Assembly: GCF_938040115.1 (NCBI RefSeq)
Contig: NZ_CALHXD010000132.1
Location: forward strand, 1-5,089
Origin: an uncultured Campylobacter sp.
Lineage (GTDB): Bacteria > Campylobacterota > Campylobacteria > Campylobacterales > Campylobacteraceae
Length of the DNA stretch: 5,089 nucleotides
Direction: 5' to 3'
Position numbers and translations under genes: made by a program. Under the pieces are notes generated by a model. It searched no databases and was not told the origin of the DNA. It saw only the letters and a list, made by a program, of their open reading frames with translations. Shown piece by piece: positions 1 through 4,514 of this stretch; the stretch's first letter is position 1, and every line of letters begins with the position of its first letter.

Positions 1-6
1 AATTTA

Positions 7-15
7 TGCTAAAAT
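7..15 (+). promoter_or_regulatory. Possible extended -10 promoter element for selAB
   Basis: The bases TGCTAAAAT fit an extended -10 (TG, one base, then TAAAAT). Transcription would start near base 22, giving a leader of about 28 nt before selA. Campylobacter sigma-70 promoters often lack a clear -35 and rely on the -10. The upstream DNA is outside the window, so periodic AT tracts or a -35 cannot be assessed, and the bases could belong to an upstream gene. A very similar TGCTAAATT lies upstream of the fdh genes at 4141-4149. Confidence 0.4.
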
Positions 16-39
16 CGCGCTTGGTAACACAAATTTACT

Positions 40-44
40 AGGAG
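40..44 (+). promoter_or_regulatory. Shine-Dalgarno supporting the TTG start of selA
   Basis: AGGAG lies 5 bases before the TTG at 50-52. No in-frame ATG exists until residue 180 of the product, and the residues just after the TTG (LPQIDKFI) are the expected SelA N-terminus. The rare TTG start is therefore well supported. Confidence 0.85.
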
Positions 45-49
45 CGAAT

Positions 50-1375
50 TTGAACGAACTACGAAAACTCCCGCAGATAGATAAATTTATAAAAAATGAG
101 CGATTTTTCGGGCTTGATACGAGCTTGCTGACCAAGGTCGCCAGGGCCGAGCTAGAGAGCCTGCGCGCTCAAATTTTAGGCGGCAAGAACTGCCCGGGGC
201 TTGACGACATCGTCCAAAATACGCTCGAAAGATACGAAAAGGCGTCAAATTTGAGCCTACGAAGCCTAATAAACGCAACCGGCGTCATCATTCATACAAA
301 CCTCGGCCGCAGCGCGATCGATCCCGAAATTTTACGCCGAGCCCAGCCCGTGATAACCGGATACTCAAACCTCGAGTACAGCGTCGAAAAGGGCGGCCGC
401 TCAAACCGCTACGACTACGTGGGCGGGTTGCTCGCGGAGCTTTTCGGATTTGAGGACGCCGTCATCGTAAATAACAACGCAAGTGCGGTATTTTTGGTGC
501 TAAATACCTTCTCAAAAGGTGGCGAAGCTATCATTAGCAGGGGCGAGCTAGTCGAGATCGGTGGGAGTTTTCGCGTGCCAGAAGTCATGGCAAACTCGGG
601 CGCGATCCTGCGCGAAGTGGGTACGACGAATAAAACCAACCTGCGCGACTACGAGGATGCGATAAACGAAAACTCGAAGCTGATCTTAAAGGTGCACAGG
701 TCAAATTTCGACATCGTTGGCTTTAGCGAGGATGTGGCGATGCAGGGTCTTAGCGCGCTAGCGAGGGAGCGAAATCTCATTGATTATTTTGATCTTGGCG
801 GCGGATTTTACGGCGAGCTGCCTTACGGTCTCGAGCGCAACGAGCCCAATCTAAAAAACCTAAAAGACGCCTCGCTCGTTAGCTTTAGCGGCGACAAGCT
901 CTTTGGCTCCGTGCAGTGCGGTATAATCCTAGGTAAACGCGAACTAATAGCAAAACTAAAGAAAAATCAGCTGCTAAGAATGCTGCGCGTGGATAAGGTG
1001 ATCATCTCGCTTTTGGCTGAAAGCGTCAAAGCCTACGCAAACCGCGAATTTGAGCTTATCACGACGGTAAAACAGCTATATAAAAGCGTGGATGAGCTAG
1101 AAAACACGGCAAATTTTATAAACTCGCGGCTAAAAACTCCGCTTGAAATCGTGCGCACTACGACCTATGTGGGCGGCGGCACTATGCCAAATAAACGCAT
1201 ACCTAGCATCGCGCTAGCCGTCAAAGGAAACGCGAACGAAAACGAGGCTAAATTTAGGAAAAATCTCGTGATCGGCCGCATCGAGGAGGGCAAGTTTTTG
1301 CTCGATCTTCGCAGCGTACTGGACGCGGACGTGCAAAATTTGATAGAAAAAATCAACGAAACGGATGAAAAATGA
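50..1375 (+). CDS. selA: L-seryl-tRNA(Sec) selenium transferase (selenocysteine synthase)
   Basis: SelA is a cytoplasmic PLP enzyme that converts seryl-tRNA(Sec) to selenocysteinyl-tRNA(Sec), using selenophosphate from SelD. The 441-residue product is close to the usual family length of about 450-460. It starts with the LPQIDKFI stretch expected at a SelA N-terminus. Further family blocks are NATGVIIHTNLGR (75-87), a YSNLEY...GGRSNRY block (105-121), NNNASAVFL (141-149), RGELVEIGGSFRVP (164-177), GTTNKT (191-196) and KVHRSNF (214-220). The PLP-binding lysine is K283 in SFSGDKLFG (278-286). Translation starts at TTG behind AGGAG. The stop overlaps the selB start as ATGA, indicating translational coupling. 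Its expected client, a selenocysteine-containing formate dehydrogenase, starts about 3.1 kb downstream. No frameshift or missing key block was seen. Identification is secure on motifs. Confidence 0.97.
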   Translation: MNELRKLPQIDKFIKNERFFGLDTSLLTKVARAELESLRAQILGGKNCPGLDDIVQNTLERYEKASNLSLRSLINATGVIIHTNLGRSAIDPEILRRAQPVITGYSNLEYSVEKGGRSNRYDYVGGLLAELFGFEDAVIVNNNASAVFLVLNTFSKGGEAIISRGELVEIGGSFRVPEVMANSGAILREVGTTNKTNLRDYEDAINENSKLILKVHRSNFDIVGFSEDVAMQGLSALARERNLIDYFDLGGGFYGELPYGLERNEPNLKNLKDASLVSFSGDKLFGSVQCGIILGKRELIAKLKKNQLLRMLRVDKVIISLLAESVKAYANREFELITTVKQLYKSVDELENTANFINSRLKTPLEIVRTTTYVGGGTMPNKRIPSIALAVKGNANENEAKFRKNLVIGRIEEGKFLLDLRSVLDADVQNLIEKINETDEK

Positions 1376-3192
1376 GCTTAATAATAGGAACGGCCGGGCA
1401 CATCGACCACGGCAAAACGGCGCTGATAAAGGAACTAAACGGCTTTGAAGGCGACAGACTCGAAGAGGAGCAAAAGCGCGGGATCACGATCGACCTTAGC
1501 TTTTCAAATTTGAGCAAAAACGGCGAAAATATCGCATTTATCGACGTGCCGGGACATGAAAATTTGATCAAAACGATGATTAGCGGCGCGTACGGATTTG
1601 ACGCGTGCCTCTTCGTAGTGGCGGCAAACGACGGGCTAATGCCGCAGTCTTTGGAGCATTTGGAGGTTTTAAATATCCTTGGCGTTCGTTCGCTCGTAGT
1701 AGCTCTTACCAAGTGCGACCTGGCTAGCGCAGAGCTAATAGAGCAGCGAAAAGGCGAAATTTATGCCGCCGCACAAAACTACAAAAATCTGCAAATTTTA
1801 GAGATTTTCCCGGTTAGTATCAAGGATAGCGCGAGCATAGACGAGCTGCGAAATTATCTTTTCACGCTAAAGGCGGCTAAGCGCGAGCAAGAGGGCGTTT
1901 TTAGGTATTACATCGACCGCGTTTTTAGCCTAAAAGGTATTGGAAACGTTGTTACGGGCACCGTGATAGAAGGCAGCGTGACGAAAAACGAAAAGCTGTT
2001 TAACTATGACGCAGGCAAAGAAGTGCAGGTGCGAAGCGTGCAGAGCCATGACACTTTCGTTGACCGTGCCGGAGTTAGTAGCCGCGTGGCGCTAAATTTG
2101 ACGGGGATTGAGCTAAACGATCTAAAAAAGGGCCAATTGCTTAGTAAAAAGGGCTTTTTTAGAGGATTTCGTGAGATAGACGCGATAGTTTTCGCTCGCG
2201 AGCTAACGCACGGGCAGAGCGTTACTTTTTGCGTCGGCGCAAAGGCTGCGCCCGCAAAAGCACTGGTTCTTAGCGAAAAAGAGGGCGGGATATTTGCGAC
2301 GTTTAAATTTGAAAGGGATATGTTTTTAAAATTTGACGAGCCGTTCGTGCTCATCGCAAACGGTCGCGTCATAGGCGGTGGCAGGGTACTAAACGCCGTG
2401 AGCGAACCGATGAAAAAATCAAGCAAAATTTCGTTTTTAAACTCGCTTCTCAAAAAAGATTTCGTAAGCGCCTTTGCGATGCTAAAAGATACGCATAAAA
2501 ACGGCTTTGGTATCATCTCGGCCTATCAGCGCTTCGGGCTAAATCACGAGGAGGCCGTCGCTATAGCAAAACAAACGCCAAATGTATTCGTCGATGAAAA
2601 GGCGCTAAATATCTACGATCTAAGCGCGGTCGATCGGATAAAAAGCGCGGTCAAATTTATGATAGAAAAGAACGAATTTGCGGTATTTTCGGCTACGAGC
2701 ATCAGCCTAAAGCTCTCATGGGCTAGCGAAAATATCGCCCAAAAGGCGCTTGACGAGCTAGAAAGCGCGGGCGCGATCGCTAAAAACGACGGCGTCTATA
2801 CCAAAACGGGCGTGGATATGAGCAAGCTAAAAATCAGGCTCGAGGAGAAAATTTACGAGATTTTGCAAAGCGGAAATTTAGCTCCCCTGGCGCCTTATAA
2901 CATCTACGACGAGCTTGAGATCGACCGAGTTAGCGGCGATAACGCACTAAAAAAGCTAACGGGAATCGGGCGCGTGGTGAGGCTCGCGCATAATCTTTTC
3001 GTAACGTCAAAGGCCCTAAACGAGGCGCTTGCGAAGCTAAAAGCCGTCATCGCCGCGCAAGGATTCGTAAACGTAACGAACGCGAAAGAGGCGTTAAATT
3101 TAAGCAGAAAATACATAATCGCCTACCTCGAGCAGCTCGATCTAGATCCAAATATCGTCAAAAACGGCACCGACCGAGTTTTAAAAGCGTGA
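1372..3192 (+). CDS. selB: Selenocysteine-specific translation elongation factor SelB
   Basis: SelB is a GTPase that carries Sec-tRNA(Sec) to the ribosome and binds the SECIS hairpin next to an in-frame UGA. The 606-residue product is close to E. coli SelB (about 614). G motifs are GHIDHGKT (9-16), RGITIDL (36-42), DVPGHE (58-63), TKCD (113-116) and a probable G5 at PVSIK (147-151). EF-Tu-like domain II starts near DRVFSLKGIGNVVTGTV (182-198). Domain III ends near GRVIGGGRVL (331-340), a SelB hallmark. Residues about 345-606 are the predicted chain of winged helices that bind SECIS RNA, ending in the typical SRKYIIAYLEQLD (578-590). The ATG overlaps the selA stop by 4 bases. Only a weak GGA precedes it, so expression probably depends on coupling to selA. 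The frame is intact. Confidence 0.97.
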   Translation: MSLIIGTAGHIDHGKTALIKELNGFEGDRLEEEQKRGITIDLSFSNLSKNGENIAFIDVPGHENLIKTMISGAYGFDACLFVVAANDGLMPQSLEHLEVLNILGVRSLVVALTKCDLASAELIEQRKGEIYAAAQNYKNLQILEIFPVSIKDSASIDELRNYLFTLKAAKREQEGVFRYYIDRVFSLKGIGNVVTGTVIEGSVTKNEKLFNYDAGKEVQVRSVQSHDTFVDRAGVSSRVALNLTGIELNDLKKGQLLSKKGFFRGFREIDAIVFARELTHGQSVTFCVGAKAAPAKALVLSEKEGGIFATFKFERDMFLKFDEPFVLIANGRVIGGGRVLNAVSEPMKKSSKISFLNSLLKKDFVSAFAMLKDTHKNGFGIISAYQRFGLNHEEAVAIAKQTPNVFVDEKALNIYDLSAVDRIKSAVKFMIEKNEFAVFSATSISLKLSWASENIAQKALDELESAGAIAKNDGVYTKTGVDMSKLKIRLEEKIYEILQSGNLAPLAPYNIYDELEIDRVSGDNALKKLTGIGRVVRLAHNLFVTSKALNEALAKLKAVIAAQGFVNVTNAKEALNLSRKYIIAYLEQLDLDPNIVKNGTDRVLKA

Positions 3193-3218
3193 TTTTTTAT
3201 CTATTTAAAAAAAGCAAA

Positions 3219-3224
3219 TATAAT
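3219..3224 (+). promoter_or_regulatory. Probable -10 box of the dsb gene
   Basis: A consensus TATAAT lies in the 59-bp gap between selB and the dsb start, preceded by T- and A-rich tracts (3192-3213) of the kind seen upstream of Campylobacter -10 boxes. Transcription would start near 3231, giving a leader of about 20 nt. The dsb gene may thus be expressed apart from selAB, although read-through from selB is also possible because no terminator is evident between them. Confidence 0.6.
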
Positions 3225-3240
3225 CCGCGCAAATTTTTAA

Positions 3241-3246
3241 AAAGGA
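3241..3246 (+). promoter_or_regulatory. Shine-Dalgarno that fixes the dsb start at 3252
   Basis: AAAGGA sits 5 bases before the ATG at 3252-3254, and that ATG opens directly onto a signal peptide. The frame is open back to a GTG at 3189, but that would add 21 charged, non-conserved residues in front of the signal peptide and start inside the selB stop, so it is not used here. Another ATG at 3247 encodes only Met-Lys-stop. Confidence 0.85.
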
Positions 3247-3251
3247 ATGAA

Positions 3252-3959
3252 ATGAAAAAAATAGTTTTGTCGCTAATGGCGGCCTCTGCGATGTTTGCGG
3301 CGTCAAACGAGCAAGTAGTCGGTTTTTACTCGCAGATGGTCGGCGAGGGCGTGAAAGTAAATGTAACTGAGCGCAAACCGTTAACCGACGGAATCGAAGC
3401 GGTCGTGGTAAATTTGAGCAACGGTCAAGTCAGCCAAGACGAGGTTATCTTTACTAAAGGCGACCTACTTTTCCCGGACATCATCGACCTAAAGGCGCAA
3501 AAAGCCTACCTGCAAGAGATAAAAAAGGAAATAGCGGCGAAAAACATCTCAAAAGTCTATAAAAACGAGCAAAAAGAAAATATCATCACTCTAGGAAACG
3601 ACTCTAAAAAGCCGACTATCGTGATGTTTTCGGATCCTGAGTGCCCATACTGCCGCCTAGAGCTTGAAAAGATCGAAGCGACGCTAAAAGAAAGCAACGT
3701 AAAGCTAATCCTAACTCCGGTTCACGACGTTTCGTCTTTGCAAAAGAGCTTTTTGATATATAAAGACGCAGCAGGCGCAAAAACCGATAGCGATAAAATC
3801 CAAATTTTACGAAAGTATTATGCAAGCGATTATACCGTAGCAGACGGAGCCGTTAGCGAAGAAAACGTAAAAACTATGGATGAGTTACGTAAAAAATATG
3901 CTGCCGCAGGCGTTCGCTCTGTACCTTATATAGTAAATTTAAGCGACCTGCAAAAATAA
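3252..3959 (+). CDS. Periplasmic thiol:disulfide interchange protein, DsbC/DsbG-like
   Basis: The product is a 235-residue secreted thioredoxin-fold oxidoreductase that probably forms or isomerises disulfides in periplasmic proteins. Residues 1 to about 17 (MKKIVLSLMAASAMFAA) are a Sec signal peptide. Residues about 20-100 resemble the DsbC N-terminal dimerisation domain: a VKVTERKPL-type strand, then GDLLFPDIIDLKAQKAYL. The catalytic domain begins at PTIVMFSDPECPYC, with active-site cysteines C131 and C134. CPYC is the DsbG-type dipeptide rather than DsbC's CGYC, as recalled from E. coli. The cis-proline is P225 in RSVPYIV. The chain ends 10 residues after that proline, earlier than I would expect for E. 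coli DsbC/G. From memory, C. jejuni also has a DsbC-like gene (Cj1380/C8J_1298) beside selAB, so the position may be conserved. It has its own promoter candidate and a stem-loop just after its stop. Whether it is an oxidase or an isomerase cannot be told from sequence. Confidence 0.92.
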   Translation: MKKIVLSLMAASAMFAASNEQVVGFYSQMVGEGVKVNVTERKPLTDGIEAVVVNLSNGQVSQDEVIFTKGDLLFPDIIDLKAQKAYLQEIKKEIAAKNISKVYKNEQKENIITLGNDSKKPTIVMFSDPECPYCRLELEKIEATLKESNVKLILTPVHDVSSLQKSFLIYKDAAGAKTDSDKIQILRKYYASDYTVADGAVSEENVKTMDELRKKYAAAGVRSVPYIVNLSDLQK

Positions 3960-3972
3960 TCTCTAGCGCAAA

Positions 3973-4003
3973 TTTGAGCTAAATTTGATAGATTTAGCTC
4001 AAA
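3973..4003 (+). terminator. Probable terminator stem-loop after dsb
   Basis: TTTGAGCTAAAT (3973-3984) pairs perfectly over 12 bp with ATTTAGCTCAAA (3992-4003), leaving a 7-base loop. It begins 13 bases after the dsb stop codon. It is AT-rich and has no immediate T run, only TTTT at 4013-4016, so it may be a weak terminator or an mRNA 3'-end stabiliser rather than a classical intrinsic terminator. Confidence 0.6.
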
Positions 4004-4078
4004 AGCCCTAAATTTTCATAAAATATACTTTTATAACTTGATATGTAGTATTAAAACTTAAGCTAAATTTTAGATTTC

Positions 4079-4095
4079 CTTAACTATTTATTAAG
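4079..4095. repeat. CTTAA-N7-TTAAG inverted repeat
   Basis: A symmetric 17-bp dyad (CTTAA 4079-4083, TTAAG 4091-4095) lies about 45 bp upstream of the favoured extended -10. The position would suit an activator or repressor site. In an AT-rich gap such a short dyad may be chance, and I do not match it to a named regulator. Confidence 0.25.
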
Positions 4096-4135
4096 TTTCA
4101 TAATTAATCTAATATTTTTACTTCGTTTATTCTCA

Positions 4136-4154
4136 AAATATGCTAAATTTGCAC
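4136..4154 (+). repeat. 19-bp imperfect direct repeat, copy 1
   Basis: AAATATGCTAAATTTGCAC matches copy 2 (4218-4236) at 17 of 19 positions, 82 bp apart. The first 8 bases (AAATATGC) occur a third time at 4167-4174. Copy 1 contains the extended -10 candidate and the left arm of the 30-bp dyad. Confidence 0.6.
4141..4149 (+). promoter_or_regulatory. Possible extended -10 promoter element for the fdh operon
   Basis: TGCTAAATT fits TG, one base, then TAAATT, and nearly repeats the TGCTAAAAT found before selA. Transcription would start near 4156, giving a leader of about 138 nt. The upstream bases (4085-4135) are rich in A and T tracts. An alternative -10 is TAATAT at 4110-4115. The promoter cannot be mapped from sequence alone. 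Confidence 0.4.
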
Positions 4155-4180
4155 AGTGATATTTTAAAATATGCAAGTGC
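4151..4180. promoter_or_regulatory. 30-bp interrupted dyad, candidate operator
   Basis: A perfect 14-bp palindrome, ATATTTTAAAATAT (4159-4172), is flanked symmetrically by GCAC (4151-4154) and GTGC (4177-4180), all sharing one centre at 4165.5. It would overlap the start of transcription if the extended -10 at 4141 is used, as expected for a repressor site. No named regulator consensus was recognised; it does not fit the Fur box I know. It could also act as an RNA hairpin with an internal loop. Confidence 0.4.
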
Positions 4181-4190
4181 CCTAAAATAC

Positions 4191-4214
4191 GCGCCTGTAA
4201 GGCGCACTACGCCT
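4191..4214 (+). promoter_or_regulatory. Two mutually exclusive GC hairpins in the fdh leader
   Basis: GCGCCT (4191-4196) can pair with AGGCGC (4200-4205) around a 3-base loop. AGGCG (4200-4204) can instead pair with CGCCT (4210-4214) around a 5-base loop. Both cannot form at once. They are the only GC-rich structure in a very AT-rich leader. They could be a switch, a protein site or chance; no known riboswitch class was recognised. Confidence 0.35.
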
Positions 4215-4217
4215 AGG

Positions 4218-4236
4218 AAATATGCAAAATTTGAAC
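4218..4236 (+). repeat. 19-bp imperfect direct repeat, copy 2
   Basis: AAATATGCAAAATTTGAAC matches copy 1 (4136-4154) at 17 of 19 positions. It lies in the predicted untranslated leader, 57 bases before the next start codon. The function is unknown. Part of the similarity comes from AAATTT, which is common throughout this window. Confidence 0.55.
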
Positions 4237-4293
4237 AATATCTTTCTAAAAACGTCTCAAAAATTTCAAATTTGGGATTAATAAGGAGAAAAC

Positions 4294-4503
4294 ATGCAAG
4301 GATCAAGACGAGATTTTCTCAAAAAATCTCTGAAGGTCGGCGCGGTAGGCGGAACCGTATTGGCCGCTGCAGCTATCGCAAAACCGACTAGCGACGAGCT
4401 TGCTCCTGACGACAACGGCGTAGTTGTCGGCAAGTCGAGCAAAAAAGAGGTGCTTTACAAAAAAAGCAAAGAGTGGGAATACTACTATAAGATCGCTTAC
4501 TAA
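4294..4503 (+). CDS. Small twin-arginine protein of the formate dehydrogenase region (formate_TAT type)
   Basis: The product is a 69-residue Tat-signal protein with no established function. The N-terminus carries SRRDFLK (4-10), then a hydrophobic stretch (about 13-29, GAVGGTVLAAAAIA), so export by the Tat system or anchoring by the uncleaved signal is likely. The short C-terminal part is acidic, then lysine-rich, and ends in an aromatic cluster (55-69, YKKSKEWEYYYKIAY). This fits the family I know as 'formate dehydrogenase region TAT target' (TIGR02811), whose members are under about 70 residues and lie next to formate dehydrogenase genes. The family motif is Y-[HRK]-x-[TS]-x-H-[IV]-x2-[YF]-Y. 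Here Y55, K56, S58, Y64 and Y65 match, but the His is E60 and the [IV] is W61. AAGGAG (4283-4288) stands 5 bases before the ATG. The gene ends 11 bases before fdhA, so the two are surely co-transcribed. It may be a small subunit or an accessory factor; the sequence does not decide. Confidence 0.93.
   Translation: MQGSRRDFLKKSLKVGAVGGTVLAAAAIAKPTSDELAPDDNGVVVGKSSKKEVLYKKSKEWEYYYKIAY
4310..4330 (+). repeat. 8-bp hairpin inside the twin-arginine codons
   Basis: GAGATTTT (4310-4317) pairs perfectly with AAAATCTC (4323-4330) around the loop CTCAA. It covers roughly codons 6-12 of the small Tat gene, close to the start codon, where mRNA structure can affect initiation. It may simply follow from the residues encoded. 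Confidence 0.35.
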
Positions 4504-4514
4504 GGGAGAAAACC

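Larger units (their letters stand above)
3960..4293. other. 334-bp AT-rich intergenic region before the formate dehydrogenase genes
   Basis: No credible gene lies here. From left to right it holds a stem-loop after dsb (3973-4003), a weak A/T-only hairpin (4018-4034), a CTTAA-N7-TTAAG dyad (4079-4095), a possible -10 TAATAT (4110-4115), an extended -10 candidate (4141-4149), a 30-bp interrupted dyad (4151-4180), two overlapping GC-rich hairpins (4191-4214), two copies of a 19-bp imperfect repeat (4136-4154 and 4218-4236), and the ribosome-binding site of the next gene (4283-4288). This is the likely control region of the fdh operon. Confidence 0.8.

Noticed and set aside
415..639. Minus-strand open frames inside selA and selB (also 87-278, 1165-1356, 1353-1712, 2004-2516, 2904-3116) and inside dsb (3616-3825) and the fdh genes (4303-4587, 4388-4621)
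   Set aside because: They are shadows of strongly supported + strand genes and have no recognisable protein motifs.
2124..2144. A AAA AAG slippery heptamer in selB, in phase, with a -1 frame stop shortly after (TAG at 2142-2144)
   Set aside because: It resembles the dnaX frameshift signal, but Lys-Lys encoded as AAA AAG after a codon ending in A is common. The same heptamer occurs in phase in fdhA (4652-4658), with no evident stimulatory structure at either site.
3189..3251. GTG start extending the dsb product by 21 residues
   Set aside because: It overlaps the selB stop, contains the predicted promoter, and puts charged residues ahead of a clear signal peptide. The ATG at 3252 has a proper ribosome-binding site.
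3247..3255. ATG-AAA-TGA mini-frame overlapping the dsb start
   Set aside because: It directly abuts the AAAGGA, leaving no spacing for initiation, and such short matches are common in A-rich leaders.
4018..4034. ATAAAA/TTTTAT hairpin as a second terminator
   Set aside because: The stem is 6 bp of A/T only and is expected by chance in this AT-rich stretch.
4140..4391. 83-codon open frame on the + strand starting in the intergenic region
   Set aside because: It has no ribosome-binding site, no recognisable protein features, and overlaps the well-supported small Tat gene in another frame.
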